Notes: a model not told the origin generated them from the letters alone. A DNA stretch of 64,000 bases from Pseudomonas sp. BGr12 (GCF_030272895.1 NZ_JALRNF010000026.1:23081-87080); one strand, 5' to 3'. Positions 8,105 through 17,410 are shown, counted from the first letter of the stretch. Made by a program: numbers and translations.

Positions 8105-8854
8105 ATGAAACAGCTGCTGTTGATCGGGATCGGGCCGGGCAATCCGCGCCAGATCACCCTCGAAGCCATCGATGCACTGAACCGTGCCCGGGTGTTCTTC
8201 GTCCTCGACAAGGGTGCGGACAAGAACGCGCTGTTGCAGGTGCGCAAGGAGATCCTCGAGCGCCATGTCAGCCAGCCGGGTTACCGGCTGGTGAGTGTCG
8301 AGGATCCCCGGCGCGAGGCGGGAGCCGCTGACTATACCGGTGCCGTGCAGGACTGGCACCGGCAGCGCGCCGTGCTGTACGCCGAACTGATCGAACGGGA
8401 ACTGGCCGACGGCGAGTGCGGCGCCTTCCTGCTCTGGGGCGAGCCGACCCTGTACGACAGCACCCTGCGGATTCTCGATCAGGTCCGGGGCCGGGGCCTT
8501 GCGTTCGACCTTGAGGTCATCCCCGGTATCAGCAGCGTGCAGGCCCTGGCTGCCCGCCATCGCATCGCCCTGAACCGCATCGGCGAGCCGTTGACCCTGT
8601 TGCCGGGGCGGCGACTGGCCGAGCAGGCACGCATCGACAACCTGGTGGTGATGCTCGACGGGCAGTGCGCCTTCGCCCGGCTGGAAGACCCGCAGCTGTA
8701 CATCTACTGGGGTGCCTACCTGGGCACGGCAGACGAAATCCTCATCAGCGGCCCGTTGCTGCAGGTCAAGGCGCGTATCCTTGAGCAGCGCGAACAGGCA
8801 CGGCGGCGCAAGGGCTGGATCATGGACACTTATCTGCTGCGTCGACCGCTGTAG
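8105..8854 (+). CDS. cobF: precorrin-6A synthase (deacetylating)
   Basis: CobF methylates C-1 of precorrin-5 with S-adenosylmethionine and releases acetate, giving precorrin-6A in the aerobic cobalamin pathway. The 249-residue protein has the tetrapyrrole-methylase glycine-rich SAM loop GIGPGNPRQITLEA at the N-terminus, GAFLLWGEPTLYDST in the middle and the conserved EVIPGISSVQALAARHRIALN. Size matches the family. It starts about 70 bp after the porin and may share its transcript. The other cob genes are not in the window, so it is separated from the main cob cluster. Its last 35 bp overlap the end of the convergent glycosyltransferase gene. Confidence 0.93.
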   Translation: MKQLLLIGIGPGNPRQITLEAIDALNRARVFFVLDKGADKNALLQVRKEILERHVSQPGYRLVSVEDPRREAGAADYTGAVQDWHRQRAVLYAELIERELADGECGAFLLWGEPTLYDSTLRILDQVRGRGLAFDLEVIPGISSVQALAARHRIALNRIGEPLTLLPGRRLAEQARIDNLVVMLDGQCAFARLEDPQLYIYWGAYLGTADEILISGPLLQVKARILEQREQARRRKGWIMDTYLLRRPL

Positions 8855-10139
8855 CCAGGCGGTTCTTGGCTTCGATCCACTGCGCCATGTACTGGGTGCT
8901 CTTGTGCTGGTGGTGACGCAGCATGGCACCGGTGAAGTTGAACAGGCGGTGCTGGTCCAGGTCGCTCAAGGCATATTCGATGCGCTCGACCAGGGCGGTG
9001 CTGTGCTGGCGTCGGTCGTAACGGGCACCGAGCAGTTGCAGACCTTGCTGCTGCGCCTGCCGCCAGCGTGCCTCATCGCTGTACAGCAGGGCGGCGGCTT
9101 CGGCCAGGGCTTCGCCGGTGCTGGCCACGGCACCGGGCCAGGGCAGGGCGCCATGCATGGCTTCGGCGCCGATCGGCGTGGTCACGCTGGGGGTGCCGCA
9201 GAGCATGGCATCGGTCAGCTTGCCCTTGATCCCGGCACCAAAGCGCAGCGGCGCCAGGCAAATGCGCGCGTCGCTCATCACCTGCAGGGCATCCTCTGCC
9301 CAGTTCATGATGTGAAAACCCTCGGCCGGCTTGTGCAGGGCGGTGGCCTTGGGCGGGGTGTAGGCGCCGTAGATGTGCAACTGGGCCTGGGGCAGGCGGC
9401 GGCGGATCATCGGCCACAGGGTGTTCTTCATCCACAGCACGGCATCCCAGTTGGGCGCGTGGCGGAAGTTGCCGATGCTGAGGAAGTTCGCCCGTTCGGC
9501 AAACGGCTTGAATGGCTGGCTGGGCACATCGACCATCAGCGGGCACCAGTGCAGCAGGTGCTCCGGCACGCCGAAGCCGTTCTGCAGCAGATCGATCTCG
9601 ACATCGGAGATCATCAGCGACAGGTCGCTGCGGTAGATGGCGGCCAGTTCGCGCAAGGTCAGGTCGGCCGCGGCCATCTGCCGATAGAGTGCGGGGCCGG
9701 AGGTGCTGAACAGGTCGCGGAAGTCGTTGGGGTCCAGGCCTTCGATCAGGCGCTTGCGCAGTAGCTGGTGCCGGGCATCGCGCAGGCTTTGCAGGTCGGA
9801 GGTTTCCAGCACGCGCAGGGCGTCGGGGCAGTGCTTTTCCACCCGCCAGCCGAACTGCTCTTCCATCATGAAACGGTCGAACAGCACCACATCCGGTGCC
9901 AGTTCGCTGACGAAGCGGTCGAAACTTTCGTCGTTGAGGGCGATGGCCTGCTCGGCGATGCCCAGGCTTGCCAGGTCCGCCTTGTGCTCACCCACGGCGG
10001 CCGGGCTGCCGAAGGTCACCCGCCAGCCGCGCTGCACGAAGCTTTCGAGGATCTGCATCATGTGCCCGCCGGCTGCCGACGAGCGCGGCTCGGGCCAGAC
10101 ATAGCCGATGACCAGGACGTTGAGGGCGGGCTTGAGCAT
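8820..10139 (-). CDS. glycosyltransferase family 4-like protein
   Basis: This 439-residue soluble GT-B fold protein is probably a retaining nucleotide-sugar glycosyltransferase. The N-terminal Rossmann half contains VLVIGYVWPEPRSSAAGGHMMQILE, typical of GT4 acceptor domains. The C-terminal donor half contains NFLSIGNFRHAPNWDAVLWM, QLHIYGAY and APLRFGAGIKGKLTDAMLCGTPSV, with the family G-x-G-x-K and small-residue P-loop-like region. A terminal 60-residue extension follows. It is convergent with cobF and divergent from nothing nearby; a REP pair lies upstream. The sugar and acceptor are unknown. It could act on a surface glycan or a protein. Confidence 0.8.
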   Translation of the reverse strand: MLKPALNVLVIGYVWPEPRSSAAGGHMMQILESFVQRGWRVTFGSPAAVGEHKADLASLGIAEQAIALNDESFDRFVSELAPDVVLFDRFMMEEQFGWRVEKHCPDALRVLETSDLQSLRDARHQLLRKRLIEGLDPNDFRDLFSTSGPALYRQMAAADLTLRELAAIYRSDLSLMISDVEIDLLQNGFGVPEHLLHWCPLMVDVPSQPFKPFAERANFLSIGNFRHAPNWDAVLWMKNTLWPMIRRRLPQAQLHIYGAYTPPKATALHKPAEGFHIMNWAEDALQVMSDARICLAPLRFGAGIKGKLTDAMLCGTPSVTTPIGAEAMHGALPWPGAVASTGEALAEAAALLYSDEARWRQAQQQGLQLLGARYDRRQHSTALVERIEYALSDLDQHRLFNFTGAMLRHHQHKSTQYMAQWIEAKNRLATAVDAADKCP

Positions 10140-10218
10140 GGGGGAGGGGCCTTGGCAAAAACGCCCATTCTACAGGGATTGCCCCGTAGCCGCTGCCGCC
10201 AGGCTGCGATCGACTACA

Positions 10219-10287
10219 GCTGTGGGAGCGGGCTTGCCCCGCGATGCGGCGCTGAGATCAATCGCGGGACACGCCCGCTCCTACAGT
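10219..10287. repeat. REP pair overlapping the end of a response-regulator gene
   Basis: Two REP units in inverted orientation are separated by a short spacer: gtgggagcgggcttgcccc from 10222 and the complementary half ending at 10286. The second unit contains the TAG stop codon of the minus-strand response-regulator gene. Confidence 0.85.
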
Positions 10288-10637
10288 ATGCTCTGCACCT
10301 TGTCGCGCAACTGATCGATGCTGAACGGCTTGCCGATCAGGTGCATGCCCTGGGGTACGGGGATGTTGTCGGCATAGCCGCTGGCGAACAGGACCGGCAG
10401 CGAGGGGCGAATTTGCAGGGCCTTCTCGGCCAATTGCTTGCCGGTCATGTCAGGCAGGCCGTAATCGGTCATGAGCAAGGCCAGCGCCTGTCCCGGGTCG
10501 GCAATGACCTTCAGCGCCGCAGCGGCATTCTCGGCCTCGACCACCGTGTAGCCCAGCTCCTCGAGCACGTCGACGATCAGCATGCGCACGATGTCGTCAT
10601 CCTCGACAACCAGCAAGGGCGGGGTAGTTGATGGCAT
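10281..10637 (-). CDS. single-domain response regulator (CheY-like)
   Basis: This is a 118-residue stand-alone receiver domain. The acidic pocket is VVEDDD (residues 10-15), the phospho-acceptor is Asp58 in LLMTDYGLPDMTG, the switch Thr/Ser lies in LFASGYADN and the lysine is in IGKPFS. No output domain is attached, so it must act by protein-protein contact or as a phosphate shuttle/sink. It is divergent from the large hybrid kinase beginning at 10832 and is a natural partner for that module. The stop codon falls inside a REP element. Confidence 0.9.
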   Translation of the reverse strand: MPSTTPPLLVVEDDDIVRMLIVDVLEELGYTVVEAENAAAALKVIADPGQALALLMTDYGLPDMTGKQLAEKALQIRPSLPVLFASGYADNIPVPQGMHLIGKPFSIDQLRDKVQSIL

Positions 10638-10831
10638 GGCTGGGGTCCTGTGCAGGTGTCTGTTGCAGTTCGGTACGCAGGACAGGATAGCCCGCCGGGC
10701 GCGCGCAGGGAACGATTGGCCGATGCGGGTCTCAAATGCTGGCTAAATGCCCCGCCGGATTGCGCAAAGGTGTTTAGACTCATGACAAGATGGCACTCTT
10801 GTGTTTGATTCACTTGCCAGGACGGACTGCA

Positions 10832-13800
10832 ATGATTCAACCCGCCTCGATCGATCAGCACAGTTTTCGCAAGCTGCTGAGCCGCAACATCGCCTTGCCG
10901 CTGGGGGTGGGCCTGCTCAGCGCCGTGGTGTTCGTGGCGGTGATCAGCTACCTGTTGTCGGCCATCAAGTGGGTGGAACACACCGACCGGGTGATCAACA
11001 ATGCCAACGAGGCGGTGAAACTGTCGATCGACATGGAAACCGGCATGCGCGGCTTCCTGATCACGGGCGATGAGCGCTTTCTCGAACCCTACGAGGTGGC
11101 CAAGCCCAAGGTACTGTCCGGTCTCAACAGCTTGCAGGCGCTGGTCGCCGACAATCCCCAGCAGGTCGACCGGCTGCGGCGGCTGATGAGCCTGCAGCGC
11201 GAATGGAACGACTTTGCCAGCGGGGTGATTACCCTGCGGCGCCAGAACGGCGAGTACAGTGAGCCGATCCGCAATGGCCAGGGCAAGCGCATCACCGACG
11301 AGATCCGCCGCGAGTTCGATGCCTTCATCGGCATGGAGCAGCAGTTTCGGGTGGCGCGCAACGAGCAGGTCGGTACCCTGACGTTGGTGGCGATCTCGGT
11401 GTACCTGGTGTTCATCATTTTGCTCAGCGCCTTGCTGGCGCTGCTCGGTCGGCGTGACCTGCTGGCCTTGTCGTCCAGCTACGCCGACAGCCTGGAGTCC
11501 CAGCAACGTGCCAACCAGCGCCTGGAGCAGCAGGCCTGGCTGCGCAGCGGGCAGACTCGCCTGGCCGAACAGGTACTCGGGCAGTTGACCCTGCCGATGC
11601 TGGGCAACAATACCCTGCGTTTTTTTGCCGACTACCTGGGCAGCGTGGTCGCCGCGTTCTATGTACGTGACGAGCACGGGAGCCTGCGTCGGGTCGCCAG
11701 CTATGGATTGTCTGGCGAGCAGCAGGCGCGCGAGCAGGTGATCGGCGAGCAGGAGGGCCTGCTCGCCCAGGCGGTAAGCCAGGGACGACTGCTGCGTCTG
11801 GACGATGTGCCCCACGACTACTTCAAGGTCAGCTCCGGGCTCGGTGAGGGCCTGCCGCGCAGTGTGCTGGTGGTGCCGGCCAGTAACGACGGGCAGATCA
11901 ACGGCGTGGTCGAACTGGGTTTCCTGCGCCGCCTGGAGGAACGCGACATCGAGCTCCTGGAGCGGGTGGCCGACAACCTCGGCACCTCCATCGAGAGCGC
12001 CCGCTATCGCCAACGCCTGCAGGAAGTGCTGGTCGAGACCCAGCAGCTCAACGAAGAGTTGCAGGTGCAACAGGAAGAACTGAAGACCGCCAACGAAGAG
12101 CTGGAAGAGCAGTCCCAGGTGCTCAAGGAATCCCAGGCGCACCTGGAGATCCAGCAGGCCGAACTTGAACAGACCAACGAACAACTGGCCGCGCAGCGCG
12201 ACGAACTCGACCTGCGCAACAGCGAGCTGAACCAGGCCCAGGTCGAATTGCAGGCGCGCGCCGAGGCGTTGCAGCGTTCCAGTACCTACAAGTCGGAGTT
12301 CCTCGCCAACATGTCCCACGAGCTGCGTACTCCCCTCAACAGCTCGCTGATCCTGGCCAGGCTGCTGGCCGAGAACGCCGAGCAGAACCTGACCGAGGAG
12401 CAGGTCAGGTTCGCCGAGTCGATCCATGCGGCGGGCAATGACCTGCTGCACCTGATCAATGACATCCTCGACATTGCCAAGGTCGAGGCCGGCAAGCTTG
12501 AAGTGCGCCCCGAGACCACCCAGGTCGCGCGCCTGGTCGAAGGGCTGCGTGGCCTGTTCGAGCCGCTGGCGAGCGACAAGCACCTGGGCTTTGCCGTGGT
12601 CGTCGAGCCGCAGGTGCCGGCCACCCTCTACACCGATCGCCAGCGCCTGGAGCAGATCCTCAAGAACCTGTTGTCCAACGCCGTGAAGTTCACCGAGCAG
12701 GGCCAGGTCAGCCTGACTGTTGGCTGGCAGGCGGACACCGGCATGGTCTTTTCGGTGCGCGACAGCGGCATCGGCATTGCCGCCGAGCAGCAACAGGGCA
12801 TCTTCGAGGCCTTTCACCAGGTCGATGGCACCAGCAATCGCCGCTATGGCGGAACAGGGCTGGGGCTGTCGATCTCCCGCGACCTGGCGCAGTTGCTCGG
12901 TGGTCGGATCAACGTCCAGAGCAGCCTGGGCCAGGGCAGTGTGTTCAGCCTGGTACTGCCGCAGCACTATGAACCGGTCGTCGACCCGGTGCCGGCGGTG
13001 ATCATCGATCAGCCGCCACTGCCGGCCCGTGTGCCCGAGGACCAGGCGCCGGCCAGTACGCAAGCCAGCGAGCGCCCGGCGCCAGCCTTTGCCGATGACC
13101 GCGAGCGAGCGCCGTTCGGTAATCGCTGCATCCTGGTGATCGAGGACGAACCCGGTTTCGCCCGCATCCTGTTCGACCTGGCCCATGAGCTGGGCTACAG
13201 CTGCCTGGTCGCCCAGGCGGCCGACGAGGGCTATGAACTGGCCGCAGGCTTTATTCCCGATGCGATCCTGCTGGACATGCGCCTGCCGGACCACTCCGGC
13301 CTGACCGTGCTGCAGCGGCTCAAGGCGCAGGCCGCCACCCGGCATATCCCGGTGCACATCATCTCCGTCGAGGACCGGGTGGAGGCCGCCATGCACCTGG
13401 GCGCCGTCGGTTACGCGGTCAAGCCCACCAGCCGCGACGAGCTCAAGGCGGTGTTCGCCCGCCTGGAAGCCAAGCTGACCCAGAAACTCAAGCACATCCT
13501 GCTGGTCGAAGACGACGAGCTGCAGCGCGACAGCATCGCCCGCCTGATCGGCGACGAGGACATCGAGATCACCGCAGTGGGCATGGCCCAGGAGGCCCTG
13601 GACCTGCTGCGCGAGCATGTCTACGACTGCATGATCATCGACCTGAAACTGCCGGACATGCTCGGCAACGAACTGCTCAAGCGCATGTCGGCCGAAGATA
13701 TTCGCGCCTTCCCGCCGGTGATCGTCTACACCGGGCGCAACCTGACCCGCGATGAGGAAGCCGAGCTGCTCAAGTACTCGCGCTCGATCATCATCAAGGG

Positions 13801-14305
13801 CGCCCGCTCGCCGGAGCGCCTGCTCGATGAAGTGACCCTGTTCCTGCACAAGGTCGAGTCGACGCTGTCCCATGAACGCCAGCGCATGCTCAAGACCGCA
13901 CGCAGTCGCGACAAGGTCTTCGAAGGGCGCAGGTTGCTGCTGGTCGACGACGATGTGCGCAATATCTTTGCCTTGACCAGCGCGCTGGAACACAAGGGCG
14001 CGGTGGTGGAGATCGCCCGCAACGGTCGCGAAGCCATCGCGCGGCTGCAAGCCTTTGAGGACATCGACCTGGTGTTGATGGACGTGATGATGCCGGAAAT
14101 GGACGGCTATGAAGCCACCCGCCTGATCCGCCAGGACCCGCGCTGGCGCAAGCTGCCGATCATCGCCGTGACCGCCAAGGCCATGAAGGACGACCAGCAG
14201 CGATGCCTGGAGGCCGGCGCCAATGATTATCTGGCCAAACCCATAGACCTGAACCGTCTGTTCTCGCTGATCCGCGTCTGGCTGCCGCAACTGGAGCGAA
14301 TTTGA
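10832..14305 (+). CDS. CHASE3-GAF hybrid sensor histidine kinase with three receivers
   Basis: This is a 1157-residue inner-membrane hybrid kinase. In order it has: TM1 (about 20-43); periplasmic CHASE3-like domain with METGMRGFLITGDERFLEPY; TM2 (about 183-205); GAF domain (about 240-385); a Gln/Glu-rich coiled coil (about 388-480); a HisKA domain with His496 in SHELRTP; a HATPase domain with N box LLSNAVKF, DSGIGIA and GGTGLGLSI; then three receivers with Asp815, Asp937 and Asp1084. ATG 10832 is preferred over the in-frame ATG 10790 because AGGACGG precedes it. It overlaps cheR by 4 nt, so it heads a tightly coupled operon. Ligand unknown. Confidence 0.93.
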   Translation: MIQPASIDQHSFRKLLSRNIALPLGVGLLSAVVFVAVISYLLSAIKWVEHTDRVINNANEAVKLSIDMETGMRGFLITGDERFLEPYEVAKPKVLSGLNSLQALVADNPQQVDRLRRLMSLQREWNDFASGVITLRRQNGEYSEPIRNGQGKRITDEIRREFDAFIGMEQQFRVARNEQVGTLTLVAISVYLVFIILLSALLALLGRRDLLALSSSYADSLESQQRANQRLEQQAWLRSGQTRLAEQVLGQLTLPMLGNNTLRFFADYLGSVVAAFYVRDEHGSLRRVASYGLSGEQQAREQVIGEQEGLLAQAVSQGRLLRLDDVPHDYFKVSSGLGEGLPRSVLVVPASNDGQINGVVELGFLRRLEERDIELLERVADNLGTSIESARYRQRLQEVLVETQQLNEELQVQQEELKTANEELEEQSQVLKESQAHLEIQQAELEQTNEQLAAQRDELDLRNSELNQAQVELQARAEALQRSSTYKSEFLANMSHELRTPLNSSLILARLLAENAEQNLTEEQVRFAESIHAAGNDLLHLINDILDIAKVEAGKLEVRPETTQVARLVEGLRGLFEPLASDKHLGFAVVVEPQVPATLYTDRQRLEQILKNLLSNAVKFTEQGQVSLTVGWQADTGMVFSVRDSGIGIAAEQQQGIFEAFHQVDGTSNRRYGGTGLGLSISRDLAQLLGGRINVQSSLGQGSVFSLVLPQHYEPVVDPVPAVIIDQPPLPARVPEDQAPASTQASERPAPAFADDRERAPFGNRCILVIEDEPGFARILFDLAHELGYSCLVAQAADEGYELAAGFIPDAILLDMRLPDHSGLTVLQRLKAQAATRHIPVHIISVEDRVEAAMHLGAVGYAVKPTSRDELKAVFARLEAKLTQKLKHILLVEDDELQRDSIARLIGDEDIEITAVGMAQEALDLLREHVYDCMIIDLKLPDMLGNELLKRMSAEDIRAFPPVIVYTGRNLTRDEEAELLKYSRSIIIKGARSPERLLDEVTLFLHKVESTLSHERQRMLKTARSRDKVFEGRRLLLVDDDVRNIFALTSALEHKGAVVEIARNGREAIARLQAFEDIDLVLMDVMMPEMDGYEATRLIRQDPRWRKLPIIAVTAKAMKDDQQRCLEAGANDYLAKPIDLNRLFSLIRVWLPQLERI

Positions 14306-15123
14306 CTATCGAACGCAACACCGACATCGAGATCCGGCTGTTGATCGAGGCCATCTACCTCACCTACAGCTACGACTTTCGCGACTATTCCGGTGCTTCG
14401 ATCAAGCGCCGTATCCAGCATGCCGTGCGCCAGTTCGGCTGCAGCAGCATCTCGGCCTTGCAGGCGCGGGTCGTGCATGACCCGGGCATGTTCATGCAAT
14501 TGCTGCAGTTGCTGACCATTCCGGTCAGCGAGATGTTTCGCGATCCCGAGCACTTCCTGGCCATTCGCCGCGAGGTGGTGCCGCTGTTGCGCACCTGGCC
14601 CTCGCTGAAGATCTGGATCGCCGGGTGCAGCACCGGCGAAGAGGTCTATTCGATGGCGATCCTGCTGCGCGAGGAGGGGCTGCTGGAGCGCACCATCATC
14701 TACGCCACCGACATCAACCCCAGCTCCCTGGACAAAGCCAGGCAGGGCATCTACTCGATGCAGAACATGCACGGTTACGCCGAGAACTACCGCAAGGCCG
14801 GTGGCCTGCGCGACTTCGCCGAGTACTACACCGCCGCCTACGGCAATGCCATTATCGATGGCAGCCTGCGCGACAACGTGACCTTTGCCGACCACAGCCT
14901 GGCCACCGACAGCGTGTTCTCCGAAACCCAACTGGTGTCCTGCCGCAACGTGCTGATCTACTTCAACAAAACCCTGCAGGACCGCGCCTTCGGACTGTTT
15001 CATGAGTCGCTTTGCCACCGTGGCTTTCTGACCCTGGGCAGCAAGGAAACCCTGGATTTTTCGGCCTATGCCAGTCGTTTCGACACCCTGGCCAAGCCCG
15101 AACGGATCTACCGCAAGTCATGA
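14302..15123 (+). CDS. CheR-type protein-glutamate methyltransferase
   Basis: CheR enzymes methylate glutamates on signalling helices using S-adenosylmethionine. The 273-residue product has the N-terminal helical domain (IEAIYLTYSYDFRDYSGASIKRRI), FRDPEHF, the SAM-binding IWIAGCSTGEEVYSMAILL and the conserved CRNVLIYFN near the C-terminus. It starts at TTG 14302, overlapping the upstream kinase stop (TTGA), with GGAG just upstream. That indicates translational coupling. No methyl-accepting chemoreceptor is in this operon, so its substrate is not the usual one or lies elsewhere. Confidence 0.93.
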   Translation: MTIERNTDIEIRLLIEAIYLTYSYDFRDYSGASIKRRIQHAVRQFGCSSISALQARVVHDPGMFMQLLQLLTIPVSEMFRDPEHFLAIRREVVPLLRTWPSLKIWIAGCSTGEEVYSMAILLREEGLLERTIIYATDINPSSLDKARQGIYSMQNMHGYAENYRKAGGLRDFAEYYTAAYGNAIIDGSLRDNVTFADHSLATDSVFSETQLVSCRNVLIYFNKTLQDRAFGLFHESLCHRGFLTLGSKETLDFSAYASRFDTLAKPERIYRKS

Positions 15124-15719
15124 ACGGCATCGAAGCGGTCACCCTCGGTGCCTCGGCGGGCGGCGTCAGCGCCTTGCTGACCCTGTTCCACGCCTTGCCG
15201 GTGGATTACGCCGTGCCCCTGGTGTGCGTGCTGCACCTGCCGGACGACCGCCACAGTCACCTGGCCCAGGTGTTCAGCCGCAGGCTCCGGCGCCCGGTGT
15301 GCGAAGCCTGCGACAAGCAGCCCGTGGCCCCGGGCATGATCTATTTCGCCGGCCCCGGTTATCACCTGTCGGTGGAGCAGGATCGCAGCTTTTCCCTGAG
15401 CCAGGAGGAGCGGGTGCATTTTTCCCGGCCCTCGATCGACGTTCTCTTCGAGTCGGCTGCCGATGCCTATGGCCCGGCATTGCTCGGGGTGTTGCTGACC
15501 GGTGCCAATGAAGACGGTGCCAGGGGCCTGGCGCGGATCAAGGGGCTGGGGGGGCGGACCATCGTCCAGGACCCGCGCGAAGCGCAGGTCGCCACCATGC
15601 CCAGGGCCGCGCTGGCCTTTCACCATCCTGACCACATACTGCCGTTGAACGGTATCGGGCAATTGCTCGCCACGCTGGAACTTCCTGAATGCCAAGTCAA
15701 TTCCAAGCCAAACTGCTGA
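15120..15719 (+). CDS. CheB-type protein-glutamate methylesterase (catalytic domain only)
   Basis: This 199-residue CheB C-terminal methylesterase has no receiver domain. The catalytic triad regions are Ser12 in GASAGG, His39 in CVLHLPDD and Asp in LTGANEDGARG. FAGPGYHLSV and FSRPSIDVLFESAADAYG match the family. The ATG overlaps the cheR stop (ATGA), so the frame upstream of it is not used. Because the usual N-terminal receiver is missing, its activity must be controlled in another way, perhaps by contact with the downstream REC-kinase, whose gene overlaps it by 31 nt (inference). Confidence 0.92.
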   Translation: MNGIEAVTLGASAGGVSALLTLFHALPVDYAVPLVCVLHLPDDRHSHLAQVFSRRLRRPVCEACDKQPVAPGMIYFAGPGYHLSVEQDRSFSLSQEERVHFSRPSIDVLFESAADAYGPALLGVLLTGANEDGARGLARIKGLGGRTIVQDPREAQVATMPRAALAFHHPDHILPLNGIGQLLATLELPECQVNSKPNC

Positions 15720-16915
15720 TCGTCGACGACCTGCCGGAGAACCTGCTGGCCCTGGCCGCGCTGGTCAAGGGCAGCGACCGGGAAGTGCACCAGGCCCGGT
15801 CCGCCGACCAGGCCCTGTCACTGTTGCTTGAACACGACTTTGCCCTGGCCATCGTCGATGTGCAGATGCCCGGGATGAATGGTTTCGAGCTCGCCGAACT
15901 GATGCGCGGCATGGAGAGGACCAAGAGCATCCCCATCGTCTTCGTCAGTGCCGCCGGGCGTGAACTGAACTACGCCTTCAAGGGCTACGAAAGCGGCGCG
16001 GTGGACTTTCTGCAAAAGCCCCTGGACAACCATGCGGTGAAAAGCAAGGTGGCGGTATTCGTCGACCTGTTTCGCCAGCGCAAGGCGCTGGACCAGCAGT
16101 TGCAGGCACTGGAGCGCAGCCGGGCGGAGCAGGAACTGCTACTGGCCCGGTTGCAGGTGGCGCGCCAGGAGCTGGAACATGCGGTGCGCATGCGTGATGA
16201 CTTCATGTCGATCGTTTCCCATGAGGTGCGCACGCCGCTTAACGGACTGATCCTGGAAACCCAGCTGCGCAAGCGGCACCTGGACCGGGACAATGCCGAT
16301 GCCTTTACCCTGGACAAGCTGCGCGCCATGGTCGAACGCGACGAACGCCAGATCAACAGCCTGATCCGCCTGGTCGAGGACATGCTCGATGTGTCGAGGA
16401 TTCGCACGGGCAAGCTGTCGATCCGCCCCGGCCAGTTCGACCTGAGCCAGCTGGTGGCAGGCCTGGTGGAGAACTTCGCCGCCCAGGCCGCTGCTGCCGA
16501 TTCGCCCATCGGCTTTTGTGCCGAGTCCGCGCTGGAGGGGGTGTGGGATGAGTTTCGCATCGAGCAGGTGGTGGCCAACCTGATGACCAATGCCCTGCGA
16601 TACGGCAGGGGCAAGCCGATCCAGGTGCGCACCTTCGCCCTGCACGACATGGCCTGTGTCGAGGTCCGCGACCAGGGTATCGGCATCAGCGCGCAGGACC
16701 AGCAGCGTATTTTCCAGCAGTTCGAACGGGTGACCTCGGCCCCGGGCAGCGCGGGACTGGGCCTGGGCCTGTACATCGCCGAGCAGATCGTACTGGCCCA
16801 TGGTGGCAGCCTTGGTGTAAACAGTGCCGAGGGCCAGGGGGCGACCTTTACCATGCGTCTGCCGTTGTCCAGGTTGCGCGAGGAAACCGACCTGCAACAG
16901 GCAACCTCTGCCTGA
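15689..16915 (+). CDS. receiver-histidine kinase (REC-HisKA-HATPase)
   Basis: This is a 408-residue cytoplasmic kinase with an N-terminal receiver and no membrane segment. The receiver has LLIVDDLPEN, phospho-acceptor Asp57 in AIVDVQMPGMNG and a lysine in DFLQKPLDN. A coiled coil follows (about 125-165), then HisKA with His178 in SHEVRTPLNG. The HATPase has MTNALRYG, DQGIGIS and GLGLGLYIAEQ. It probably receives phosphate from the upstream kinase or its receivers and passes it on. It starts within the end of cheB. Confidence 0.92.
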   Translation: MPSQFQAKLLIVDDLPENLLALAALVKGSDREVHQARSADQALSLLLEHDFALAIVDVQMPGMNGFELAELMRGMERTKSIPIVFVSAAGRELNYAFKGYESGAVDFLQKPLDNHAVKSKVAVFVDLFRQRKALDQQLQALERSRAEQELLLARLQVARQELEHAVRMRDDFMSIVSHEVRTPLNGLILETQLRKRHLDRDNADAFTLDKLRAMVERDERQINSLIRLVEDMLDVSRIRTGKLSIRPGQFDLSQLVAGLVENFAAQAAAADSPIGFCAESALEGVWDEFRIEQVVANLMTNALRYGRGKPIQVRTFALHDMACVEVRDQGIGISAQDQQRIFQQFERVTSAPGSAGLGLGLYIAEQIVLAHGGSLGVNSAEGQGATFTMRLPLSRLREETDLQQATSA

Positions 16916-16959
16916 GCCCGGGGTCGTACTAGTGAATGACTGAACAATAAGGCGTGGGT

Positions 16960-17337
16960 ATGAGTGAAGATGCGCAGGATGTGGTGCTGGTAGTCGAAGA
17001 CGAGCCGTCGATTCGCATGGTGCTGCGAGATTACCTGGCCAGTGAGGGTTATCACGTGTTGGTGGCCGAAGACGGTGAGCAGGCGTTCAAAATCCTCGCC
17101 AGCAAACCGCACCTGGACCTGATCGTTACCGATTTTCGCCTGCCAGGGGGGATCTCCGGGGTCGAGATCGCTGAGCCGGCCCTCAAGCTGCGCCCGGACC
17201 TCAAGGTCATCTTTATCAGCGGCTATCCGGCAGAGATCCGCGAGTCAGGTAGCCCGATCGCCTTCAAGGCGCCGATCCTGGCCAAGCCCTTCGACCTGGA
17301 TACCTTGCGAGACCAGATCCTGGCACTTTTGCGTTAG
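16960..17337 (+). CDS. single-domain response regulator
   Basis: This 125-residue receiver has VVEDEPS, phospho-acceptor Asp58 in LIVTDFRLPGG, the switch residue in FISGYPAE and the lysine in LAKPFD. No output domain is present. ATG 16960 is chosen over GTG 16954 because TAAGG lies 7 nt upstream. It closes the kinase/cheR/cheB/kinase run after a 44-bp gap. It is similar in size and layout to the divergent receiver at 10281-10637, so the module is flanked by one free receiver on each side. Confidence 0.9.
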   Translation: MSEDAQDVVLVVEDEPSIRMVLRDYLASEGYHVLVAEDGEQAFKILASKPHLDLIVTDFRLPGGISGVEIAEPALKLRPDLKVIFISGYPAEIRESGSPIAFKAPILAKPFDLDTLRDQILALLR

Positions 17338-17410
17338 GCACCCGGCGACCTTTCACACGCAGGCTGACCTCGAGCGCCGATAGCCCGGGCCCCGGCAAAA
17401 GCATTCGATA

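Noticed and set aside
10577..14290. 1237-codon open frame on the minus strand opposite the large hybrid kinase
   Set aside because: It is the antisense of a clear multi-domain kinase. Its product is rich in Gln, Gly, His and Val with no recognisable domain, as expected from the high-GC third-position bias.
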